Positions 1 to 6,048 of a stretch of 7,428 nt of DNA are shown piece by piece; position 1 is the first letter of the stretch; every line of letters starts with the position of its first letter. The notes beneath the pieces are model-generated. The model had not been told where the DNA came from. It saw nothing but the letters and a program-made list of their open reading frames with translations, and made no database searches. Origin of the DNA: Rhodospirillales bacterium (GTDB lineage Bacteria > Pseudomonadota > Alphaproteobacteria > Rhodospirillales > JAPHTL01); contig JAPHTL010000256.1 in assembly GCA_026193355.1 (NCBI GenBank), positions 1 to 7,428 on the forward strand. The letters are read 5' to 3'. Both the position numbers and the translations under genes were made by a program.

Positions 1-746
1 ACCAGCGGTTCGTGCCAGGTCTCGCGCTTTGGCGCCTGCTCGATCAGCATGTCCAGGGTTTCCTCGCGGATCTGGGCGCTTTCATTGGCCAGAAGCGCAG
101 CGATGGCCTCTTCGTTATCGGTTGAGGCAATGGCGTCTGACACGTTTTCCGAAACGTTGGCGCGGCGCGAGATGGCGCTGACGGAACCATGCACCGGCTG
201 CTTGCCGATGATCTCCATCAAATCGTCGTCGGTCAGTACGGGAGAGAATTCCAGCACCGGGCTGGCGACCATGACCTCGATATCCCAGGCGAGGCGGCGG
301 ACGATGTCCGCCGGGGCGTCAACCGCATCGCGGATGGTTTCGGAAACAACCTGCCGGACGATCGCCAGCTGATCGCGGGCCAGCGCATCAAGGGCCTCAT
401 AGGTCAGGCGGTGAACGATATCCTGCTCATCCTTGGTGAGCCCCGGCGCAAGGCGGGCGATCTTCGCCGCAAGTCCGGTCCGAACCTCGGTGTCGTGATC
501 TTCGACCAGCAGGATATCGGCCTTGCGCGGTGCGGCATCGTTGCGCGCGACGGCGCGGCGAACCACCGGGTCCGGGTCTTCCGCCAGAAAATAGAGGATC
601 TCGGGGCGAATATCCTGCCGCCCGGCAAGCGCACGCCGGACTTCCGTGTCCTCGTGTCGCGCAAGGGCCTTTGCCTCGTCATAACCAATGGCGGAACCGT
701 TGCGGATCCTGTCAAGAGGCGTTTCGTTACCACTGCCCACGTGCAT
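1..746 (-). CDS. DUF2336 repeat protein, 3' end outside the window
   Basis: Reading the minus strand from the ATG at 746 gives 248 open codons to the window edge, so the C-terminus is missing. The protein (MHVGSGNETPLDRI...) is built of helical HEAT-like units of about 25-30 residues. Several open with an acidic/valine-arginine pattern: DTEVRRALA at 33-41, DPVVRRAVA at 59-67, DTEVRTGLA at 85-93 and LAIVRQVV at 127-134. The stretch PVLEFSPVLTDDDLMEII (163-180) matches my memory of the conserved core of DUF2336, an alphaproteobacterial family of unknown function. No signal peptide, membrane segment or catalytic motif is visible, so a cytoplasmic protein-binding scaffold or adaptor is an inference. 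The gene lies 14 bp after the diguanylate cyclase stop and has its own ribosome-binding site, so it is probably the third gene of the c-di-GMP operon. The family call is fairly secure; the function is unknown. Confidence 0.85.
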   Translation of the reverse strand, partial: MHVGSGNETPLDRIRNGSAIGYDEAKALARHEDTEVRRALAGRQDIRPEILYFLAEDPDPVVRRAVARNDAAPRKADILLVEDHDTEVRTGLAAKIARLAPGLTKDEQDIVHRLTYEALDALARDQLAIVRQVVSETIRDAVDAPADIVRRLAWDIEVMVASPVLEFSPVLTDDDLMEIIGKQPVHGSVSAISRRANVSENVSDAIASTDNEEAIAALLANESAQIREETLDMLIEQAPKRETWHEPL

Positions 747-756
747 TCACCTTTCC
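747..756 (-). promoter_or_regulatory. Ribosome-binding site of the DUF2336 gene
   Basis: On the minus strand GGAAAGGTGA lies directly before the ATG at 746. Its AAAGG/AGGTG content can pair with the 16S rRNA 3' end. This supports the ATG at 746 as the true start. It also suggests the gene is initiated independently even though only 14 bp separate it from the upstream stop codon. Confidence 0.6.
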
Positions 757-760
757 GTAT

Positions 761-2461
761 TCATTTCCGGGGCTTTGAAGAACCGGCAGGCGGCGCCAGC
801 AGGACGCTGCCCTTGCCGTGACGTTTCACTTCGTACATCGCCGCGTCAGCCCTAGCAAGAAGACCGGGCAAGGCTTCGCCGCTGTTCGGCTCATAGATGG
901 CCAGACCGAGGGAAACGCCGAGGGGTTTGTCGGGCTTCCCCGAAAAGGATTGCAGCGCCTTGCTTGCCTTGAGGACGGCCTTGGCGCGTTTCATCGCGCT
1001 TTCCGCGCCCATGTTGTCGAACCAGAGGGCGAACTCATCACCACCGAGACGCGCGATGGCGTCGCCGGGGCGGGTGTGTTCGATGAGCAGGTCGCGAAGG
1101 GCAAGGATTGCATCATCCCCGCGCGCATGGCCGTGAACATCGTTGACCAGCTTGAAATTATCGAGATCGACATACATCAGGGCGGCCGTTTCCTTCTCCG
1201 CTTCCAGACGCCGAATACGGCGGGGAATTTCCTCTTCGAAAAAGGCGCGCCGGTTCAGCAGCCCCGTCATCCCGTCGGTGCGCGAAAGCCTGAGCACCCG
1301 TTCGTGGTTCGCCACCTGCGCGTTGGCGATGCCAAGCTGGTTGGCGACGTCCTCTATCAACATGCGGTCGTCTTCCGACCATGTCGCGTTGCCTGCGGGC
1401 TTTATCAGGGAGACAGCGCCGTTGACCTCACGACGGTAGAACGTGGGAAAGGTGATCACGCCTCGCCCCTGGAATGTGAATTCCTGTGAAACGGCTTTTC
1501 TTGCGAAGGAATCGACGGTTTTCGTGATTTTCTCCTGCGCCATCGCTTCGCCGAATTCCGCGGCAAGAACGAATTTCCCGTCAGGATCCAGGTGATGGAT
1601 CATGCATCCCGCCGCGCCGATTGCATCGGCAACGGTCGGCGCGGCAATCGTCAGAATATTCTGCGGATCGACCTCGTCGCGGATGGTCGCGATGATGTGG
1701 TGCAGGAGTTTCTCTCGAAGGTAGGCGCGGTCAAGCGCCTGATCCTTGCGCCGATCCTCGGTCACATCCCGGCAGACGCCGCGCGCACCGCGCCAGCCGT
1801 TATCATCACTGGTAAGGGGAACGCTGGAAACCTGTATGCATGCTTCCACGCCGTCGGCGCGCCGCACCCATATTTCTTCCTTGTCTGTGGCGACCTTGGC
1901 CCCGAAGGGCAAGGGACCGTCTACGGCGGCCGTCTCGAACAGCAGTTCTTCCGGCCTCTTACCGATGAATTCACCGGCCTCGTAGCCAAGCGCGCCGCGC
2001 GGCGACACGAAAGAGAATCGACCCTCGGAATCGACCTCCCAGGCGAAGTCGCTGTAAACGTCTACAAGGTCCTTGTAACGCTGGCGTGATTCGATCAGGG
2101 CGGATTGCAGGTTCCGTTCCAGCGTCATGTCGCGCCCGAGGACGACCGCCCCCTCTCCGGGAAAGGGTACAATGGCAAGGTGGAATACCGATCCCGACTC
2201 GATTCTTCCGGGATCGATCGGCAGTTGCAGTACCGTGTCCGCCGCCTGACCGCTTTTGATCGCGCCCTGGACAAGGTCGTCGAGCGCCGAAAGGCGGCCT
2301 GCCCGCCAGGCCGTGAAGATCGCCTCGCCCTTTCTGGTCGTCGCGGTAACCCTGGCATCGGGTCCGAACAGAAGGGCCGGCCCGTCGTATTCCTGGATGG
2401 TTCTTGCCGACGGGGCGCCCATGACCCTGGATTTTTTGTTTTCTGAAGGTTTTTTCACCAT
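761..2461 (-). CDS. Diguanylate cyclase with PAS-PAS-GAF-GGDEF domains
   Basis: This 566-residue protein probably makes c-di-GMP from two GTP in the cytoplasm; no membrane segment or signal peptide is visible. A weak PAS-like region spans about 22-115, a clearer PAS domain about 125-240 (DLVDVYSDFAWEVDSEGRF...), a GAF domain about 250-388, and a GGDEF domain about 392-556. The cyclase core looks complete: RTDGMTGLLNRRAF at 394-407, YVDLDNFKLVND at 430-441 with metal-binding D432, and intact GGDEF at 473-477. R464-P-G-D467 sits where the inhibitory I-site (RxxD) is found, so feedback inhibition by c-di-GMP is expected. The gene starts 33 bp after the EAL gene stop, in the same frame, with two TGA stops between. 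The ATG at 2461 has no good Shine-Dalgarno; the ATG at residue 14 (MGAPSARTI) is an alternative. The PAS/GAF ligands cannot be read from sequence. Confidence 0.93.
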   Translation of the reverse strand: MVKKPSENKKSRVMGAPSARTIQEYDGPALLFGPDARVTATTRKGEAIFTAWRAGRLSALDDLVQGAIKSGQAADTVLQLPIDPGRIESGSVFHLAIVPFPGEGAVVLGRDMTLERNLQSALIESRQRYKDLVDVYSDFAWEVDSEGRFSFVSPRGALGYEAGEFIGKRPEELLFETAAVDGPLPFGAKVATDKEEIWVRRADGVEACIQVSSVPLTSDDNGWRGARGVCRDVTEDRRKDQALDRAYLREKLLHHIIATIRDEVDPQNILTIAAPTVADAIGAAGCMIHHLDPDGKFVLAAEFGEAMAQEKITKTVDSFARKAVSQEFTFQGRGVITFPTFYRREVNGAVSLIKPAGNATWSEDDRMLIEDVANQLGIANAQVANHERVLRLSRTDGMTGLLNRRAFFEEEIPRRIRRLEAEKETAALMYVDLDNFKLVNDVHGHARGDDAILALRDLLIEHTRPGDAIARLGGDEFALWFDNMGAESAMKRAKAVLKASKALQSFSGKPDKPLGVSLGLAIYEPNSGEALPGLLARADAAMYEVKRHGKGSVLLAPPAGSSKPRK

Positions 2462-2494
2462 TGTGCTGTCATGCCAACCATCAAGACTTCACCG

Positions 2495-4276
2495 TCAGCG
2501 CCGCGGCCGGACAACCGCACCCCGCCCCCTGAACAGCTCGCCATTGGGAAGCGGCTCGAAGTCCTTGATGTTGCTGGAAGGCCTGCCGAAAAGGAAGCCC
2601 TGCACGTAATCGACGCCGCACTGGCGGATGAATTCAAGCCCACCCGTATCGTCGATCATCTCGGCGATGGTCTCGACGCCCAAACGACTGCAAAGTTCCG
2701 TCAGCGCGGACAGGAAGGCCTTACCCTTGGGCGCGTGTCGTGAATTCCGGATGGCGCTGCCATCAAGCTTCACCACATCCACATCCAATGCGCTCAGGTA
2801 CTGGAAGCTGGCCGCGCCCGCGCCGAAGTCGTCGAGGCAAACGTGGAAGCCCTCCCTGCGCAGATTCTGGATGAAGTTGTTTGCAGTTTCCAGATCGGTC
2901 ATGCGCGCCGATTCGGTGATTTCAAACATCAGCTTTCCGCGCGCCCATGGGTTTTCCTGCAAAAGGTTGTGCAGGTTGTTCACATAGGCCAGATTGCCAA
3001 CGGAATTCCCCGAAATGTTCACCGCAACGCGATACTTGTCCGAATTTCTCGGCTTGGTGGACAGCCAGCCGACAACCTTGCGCGCCATGGCGATGTCGAA
3101 ATCATGGATCAGACCGGTTTCCTCGGCGAACGTGATGAACTTGTAGGGAGAATCGGATGCGCCCATGGTAGGGAAGCGAACAAGCGCCTCATAGTGGTGG
3201 ATAACGCCGCTTTCCACATTGATGATCGGCTGGAAGGCCACCTGGAAACTGTTGTCCGCGACGACGGCCCTGAAACCGTTCACCTCGCTCACCGCCTTGC
3301 CGACCAGATCGGACATGCTGGTGCTCAGATTGCTGAGCGTGAACTCCGTCCCCTTCGTCTGGCGGAATTGATTGATTGTGTACATCAGACCCTTGGCCAG
3401 ATCCTCGTCGGATATCTCGGCATCTTCCATCGACACCGTGGCGCTTTCAACGACGAGCCCCTTTCCCTCGGGATCGGCCTGCCGGGCGAAAGTATTGATC
3501 TGTCCGATCAGGTCGGCGATATCCATCTCGGCCTTGTGGACAAGGCTGAAGCGCTCATTGGAAATACGCGCCGCCGAATCGCCCAACACGGAATTGGCGC
3601 GCAAACAGGCGCCGACCGTGTGCATCAGACGTTCTTCGCCCTCATCGCCGATGCGTTCCTTCAAGCCCTTTAGTCCATCCAGGGAAAGGAGGGTGACCTT
3701 CGCATCATCATTGGCCGCACGCATTCCCTTCAGGCGCTGAACCGCGATATCGGAGAACGAATCACCGTCGAAAAGGCCGCTTGCCATCTCGCGTGAGGCG
3801 GCATGTACGCCGGGCGAGGCGGCGGCCTGTACGCCGGACGTGCGCAAGGCGAGGAAGTAGTGCCCGCCCATATCGGGCATGTTGTAACCTGCAAGCATAA
3901 GGGGTGGCGTGGATCCGCGCTTTCCGCTCAATCGCAAGGAAACGTTCTCGATCCTTCCGTGGGCCTTGGCGACGTTGAGAAGCTGCCCGGTCAGCACCTT
4001 GTCGCCTTCGGCGACAAGGTCCGTGAGCTTCTGCCCGATGACCTGCCCAATTGACATGCCGAGCACCGGCTGCGTCGCGCCAGCGACGAAAACGACCCTG
4101 TAGTCGGGGTCGAGTTCGAACAGAAGGTCCGCCCAGCAAAAGGCCAGGGCGACGAAACGGTCGCGCTCCGCCTTCATACCACCCGCCCTGTCTGTAGACG
4201 CCAGGTGCGAATCGGTGGATTTATTCTGCACTGCGGCAGTCATTTCTTGTTCTCTTTTCCCTGCAAAAGCCCGCAT
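2495..4276 (-). CDS. PAS / degenerate GGDEF / EAL c-di-GMP phosphodiesterase
   Basis: This 593-residue, apparently soluble protein has a PAS-like domain at about 38-146, a degenerate GGDEF domain at about 165-290 and an EAL domain at about 335-580. In the GGDEF-like domain the signature is S239-N-E-R-F243 (AARISNERFSLV), the metal-site motif has become SLDGLKGL and the I-site arginine is replaced (VLGD), so it should not make c-di-GMP. The EAL domain keeps the residues known to bind metal and substrate: E363 (EALVRF), N420 (VNISG), E452 (FEITES), D482-D483 (LDDFG), K503 (VKLDG), E539 (TIAEM) and Q559 (QGF). It is therefore probably an active phosphodiesterase hydrolysing c-di-GMP to pGpG. Two variations are DFGAGAAS instead of DFGTGYSS in loop 6, and AEMID instead of AEGVE. 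The ATG at 4276 follows GAG at short range; the ATG at 4243 (MTAAVQNK), preceded by a purine-rich stretch, is an equally possible start. It is the first gene of the leftward operon. Confidence 0.92.
   Translation of the reverse strand: MRAFAGKREQEMTAAVQNKSTDSHLASTDRAGGMKAERDRFVALAFCWADLLFELDPDYRVVFVAGATQPVLGMSIGQVIGQKLTDLVAEGDKVLTGQLLNVAKAHGRIENVSLRLSGKRGSTPPLMLAGYNMPDMGGHYFLALRTSGVQAAASPGVHAASREMASGLFDGDSFSDIAVQRLKGMRAANDDAKVTLLSLDGLKGLKERIGDEGEERLMHTVGACLRANSVLGDSAARISNERFSLVHKAEMDIADLIGQINTFARQADPEGKGLVVESATVSMEDAEISDEDLAKGLMYTINQFRQTKGTEFTLSNLSTSMSDLVGKAVSEVNGFRAVVADNSFQVAFQPIINVESGVIHHYEALVRFPTMGASDSPYKFITFAEETGLIHDFDIAMARKVVGWLSTKPRNSDKYRVAVNISGNSVGNLAYVNNLHNLLQENPWARGKLMFEITESARMTDLETANNFIQNLRREGFHVCLDDFGAGAASFQYLSALDVDVVKLDGSAIRNSRHAPKGKAFLSALTELCSRLGVETIAEMIDDTGGLEFIRQCGVDYVQGFLFGRPSSNIKDFEPLPNGELFRGRGAVVRPRR
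3996..4020. repeat. Perfect 11-bp inverted repeat with 3-nt loop inside the EAL gene
   Basis: ACCTTGTCGCC (3996-4006), TTC (4007-4009) and GGCGACAAGGT (4010-4020) form a perfect 11-bp stem. On the coding minus strand the loop is GAA. It encodes the end of the PAS domain (DLVAEGDKV, residues 86-94). There is no U-tract, so it is not an intrinsic terminator. The function is unknown and it may be a chance result of codon choice. Confidence 0.6.
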
Positions 4277-4381
4277 TCAGACTCTATCCAAGGGGCCGGG
4301 GCGCGACCAGCGAAAACGTACAGAACAATCGAAAACGAAACCCCTTGTCATTCGCCCCAACCATCCCCACAGTTCTGCACC
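4277..4381. promoter_or_regulatory. Divergent intergenic region between the c-di-GMP operon and the HAD gene
   Basis: Both gene blocks are transcribed away from this segment of about 105 bp, so promoters for each direction are expected here. I do not see a convincing sigma70 pair in either direction. TTGTCA (4345-4350) on the plus strand could be a -35 element but has no good -10 at 16-18 bp. On the minus strand ATGACA followed by a 17-bp spacer also lacks a good -10. A GACTC (4280-4284) fits the GANTC site methylated by CcrM in many Alphaproteobacteria. The region also holds an 8-bp direct repeat, listed separately. Confidence 0.4.
4311..4337. repeat. Direct repeat CGAAAACG, two copies 19 bp apart
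   Basis: CGAAAACG occurs at 4311-4318 and again at 4330-4337, a start-to-start distance of 19 bp, in the shared intergenic region. The spacing is near two helical turns, so both copies could face roughly the same side of the DNA and serve as a dimer operator. That role is an inference; an 8-bp repeat can arise by chance. Confidence 0.4.
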
Positions 4382-5095
4382 ATGATGAAAAAGGTGCACA
4401 ACCCACAGATGGGCGGCAAGGAAAATTCAGGCGGCACGGACCATCCGCTGGACCTGATCGAAACGTGGATATTCGATCTGGACAACACCCTCTATCCCGC
4501 TTCCTCCAACCTTTTCGCACAGGTCGACACGCGCATCCGCGATTATATCGCGGGGTTTCTCGACCTTCCGGCGGACGAGGCCTACACCCTCCAGAAACGC
4601 TACTTTCGCGAACACGGCACGACGCTGCGCGGGCTGATGAGCCTGCACGATGTCGACCCGGTAGCCTATATGGACTATGTGCATGATATCGATCTTGCCC
4701 CGATCGCTGCGGACCCGGCGCTTGATGCGGCATTATCGCGCCTGCCGGGCCGCAAGGCCATCTTCACCAATGCTTCCACCAAACATGCAGCGCGCGTCAT
4801 GGACCGCCTGGGCGTCACCCGCCATTTCGATGTGGTGTTCGACATCGCTGATGCCGGTTATCTTCCGAAGCCGGAAACCCAGGGCTATGAAATTCTGATT
4901 GGGCGCCTTGGCGCAGATCCGTCACGCACGGTCATGGTCGAAGATATCGCCCGCAACCTGAAACCAGCCGCCGATATGGGCATGACGACCGTCTGGGTGC
5001 GCACCGACAGCATCTGGGGAAAAGAGGGTTCAGACGCGCCCCATGTCCATCACGTCACCGACGATCTTTCCGCCTGGATCACTGCAATTACCTGA
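4382..5095 (+). CDS. HAD-superfamily pyrimidine 5'-nucleotidase-like phosphatase
   Basis: This cytoplasmic phosphatase of 237 residues carries all four HAD motifs: motif I D32-L-D34-N-T36 with nucleophile D32 and acid/base D34 (WIFDLDNTLYP), motif II around T129-N130 (AIFTNAS), the motif III lysine K163 (YLPKPETQGYE) and motif IV E187-D188 (VMVEDIARNLKPA). The early stretch YFREHGTTLRGLM belongs to the helical cap of the SDT1-like pyrimidine 5'-nucleotidase group, which removes phosphate from UMP/CMP-type nucleotides; the exact substrate here is an inference. The ATG at 4382 is chosen because reading further upstream would overlap the divergent EAL gene. ATGs at 4385 and 4409 are alternatives, and none has a clear Shine-Dalgarno; family members usually begin closer to motif I. 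The gene lies 107 bp before dapD on the same strand. I recall this phosphatase beside dapD in related Alphaproteobacteria, but that was not checked. Confidence 0.88.
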   Translation: MMKKVHNPQMGGKENSGGTDHPLDLIETWIFDLDNTLYPASSNLFAQVDTRIRDYIAGFLDLPADEAYTLQKRYFREHGTTLRGLMSLHDVDPVAYMDYVHDIDLAPIAADPALDAALSRLPGRKAIFTNASTKHAARVMDRLGVTRHFDVVFDIADAGYLPKPETQGYEILIGRLGADPSRTVMVEDIARNLKPAADMGMTTVWVRTDSIWGKEGSDAPHVHHVTDDLSAWITAIT

Positions 5096-5125
5096 GTCAG
5101 TCCAGCCTTTTCATACGCGCCGTGG

Positions 5126-5154
5126 TTGACAGAAACAGCCCCCTCGCGCATGTT
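5126..5154 (+). promoter_or_regulatory. Candidate sigma70-type promoter of dapD
   Basis: A perfect -35 TTGACA (5126-5131) is followed by a 17-bp spacer and CATGTT (5149-5154) as a possible -10. The -10 matches TATAAT at three of six positions, including the important second A and last T. It lies between the HAD gene stop and the dapD start, leaving a leader of about 40 nt. This would allow dapD-dapE to be transcribed without the HAD gene. It is a visual match only. Confidence 0.45.
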
Positions 5155-5202
5155 TCGCCTCGCACCCCTGAGTTTCAACGATTTCAAGATGAGCATAGCG
5201 AT

Positions 5203-6048
5203 ATGAGCACCACTGACCTGCAGTCCGTCATCGACAACGCCTGGGAAACCCGCGACACCATCTCGTTCGATACCAGAGGTGAGGTTCGCGACGCCGTCGA
5301 AGAGGCGCTGAACCTGCTGGACAGCGGCAAGGCCCGCGTGGCGGAGCGCCAGGATGTCGGCCAGTGGACAGTCAACCAGTGGCTCAAGAAAGCAGTGTTG
5401 CTTTCCTTCCGGCTCAACGACATGAAAACGATTTCCGGCGGTCCGGGCGGCAGCTCCTGGTTCGACAAGGTTCCCAGCAAGTTCGATGGCTGGGACGAGG
5501 CGCGGTTCAGGGATGCGGGATTCCGCGCCGTTCCTCATTGCATTGTTCGGCATTCCGCCCACATCGCGCCGGGCGCGGTCCTGATGCCCAGTTTCGTTAA
5601 TCTGGGCGCATACGTTGACAGCGGCGCAATGATCGACACCTGGGCGACCGTCGGTTCGTGTGCGCAGATCGGCAAGAACGTCCACCTTTCGGGCGGCGCG
5701 GGTATCGGCGGTGTGCTGGAACCCTTGCAGGCCGGACCGGTGATCATCGAGGACAACTGTTTCATCGGCGCGCGCGCCGAGGTCGCCGAAGGCGTCATCG
5801 TCGAGGAGGGTTCCGTCCTGTCCATGGGCGTCTATATCGGCGCCTCCACGAAGATCGTCGATCGCGCCACCGGCGAAGTCCATTACGGTCGTGTCCCCGC
5901 CTATTCGGTTGTGGTGTCGGGAACCATGCCCGGCAAGCCGCTTCCCGACGGAACGCCGGGGCCGAACCTTTATTGCGCGGTGATCGTCAAACGCGTGGAC
6001 GAACGCACCCGTTCGAAAACCTCAATCAACGAGTTGCTCAGGGATTGA
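5203..6048 (+). CDS. dapD: 2,3,4,5-tetrahydropyridine-2,6-dicarboxylate N-succinyltransferase
   Basis: DapD transfers succinyl from succinyl-CoA to tetrahydrodipicolinate, the first step of the succinylase branch leading to meso-diaminopimelate and lysine in the cytoplasm. Length (281 residues) and sequence fit the family throughout. An N-terminal helical domain (about 1-100, with QWTVNQWLKKAVLLSFRLND at 54-73) is followed by a left-handed beta-helix of hexapeptide repeats (about 108-235: APGAVLMPSFVNLGAYVD, TWATVGSCAQIGKNVHLSGG, GIGGVLEPLQ) and a C-terminal SKTSINELLRD. D145 (MIDTWATVGS) and E193 (GARAEVAEG) occupy positions implicated in catalysis in studied DapD enzymes, which are trimers. 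The ATG at 5203 (MSTTDLQ) is chosen over the in-frame GTG/ATG codons upstream, including 5122, because it gives the usual family N-terminus and leaves the candidate promoter outside the gene. Its Shine-Dalgarno is weak (AGATGAG). The end overlaps dapE by 4 bp. Confidence 0.97.
   Translation: MSTTDLQSVIDNAWETRDTISFDTRGEVRDAVEEALNLLDSGKARVAERQDVGQWTVNQWLKKAVLLSFRLNDMKTISGGPGGSSWFDKVPSKFDGWDEARFRDAGFRAVPHCIVRHSAHIAPGAVLMPSFVNLGAYVDSGAMIDTWATVGSCAQIGKNVHLSGGAGIGGVLEPLQAGPVIIEDNCFIGARAEVAEGVIVEEGSVLSMGVYIGASTKIVDRATGEVHYGRVPAYSVVVSGTMPGKPLPDGTPGPNLYCAVIVKRVDERTRSKTSINELLRD

Noticed and set aside
189..821. Long plus-strand open frame opposite the DUF2336 gene
   Set aside because: It is antisense to a clearly coding frame with DUF2336 features, shows no family resemblance, and long antisense frames are common in GC-rich DNA.
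818..1489. 223-codon plus-strand frame opposite the GGDEF/GAF region
   Set aside because: It is the reverse-strand shadow of intact GGDEF and GAF coding sequence, with no recognisable domain.
2189..2216. 8-bp inverted repeat CGATCCCG / CGGGATCG with a 12-nt loop
   Set aside because: It lies within the cyclase coding region, is short with a long loop, has no U-tract, and is expected by chance in GC-rich sequence.
2462..2494. EAL and GGDEF genes as one broken fusion gene
   Set aside because: Both are in the same frame, but two TGA codons separate them. The EAL protein already has its own GGDEF-like domain and the cyclase has its own sensory N-terminus, so two separate genes fit better.
2843..3673. 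276-codon plus-strand frame opposite the EAL gene
   Set aside because: The minus strand encodes conserved EAL motifs throughout. The plus-strand peptide has no recognisable motifs.
4205..4381. N-terminal extension of the HAD phosphatase
   Set aside because: It would overlap the start of the divergent EAL gene and adds residues with no HAD similarity; the ATG at 4382 is preferred.
5096..5202. Possible lysine riboswitch before dapD
   Set aside because: The leader after the candidate promoter is only about 40 nt and the whole gap is 107 bp, too short for the known lysine riboswitch. No matching stem pattern is visible.
5189..5206. Five-codon mini-ORF (MSIAI) ending in an ATGA overlap with the dapD start
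   Set aside because: It has no Shine-Dalgarno and is short enough to occur by chance. Coupling through it cannot be argued from sequence alone.
5050..5883. 277-codon minus-strand frame opposite dapD
   Set aside because: It is a shadow of dapD, whose full protein sequence is conserved on the plus strand.
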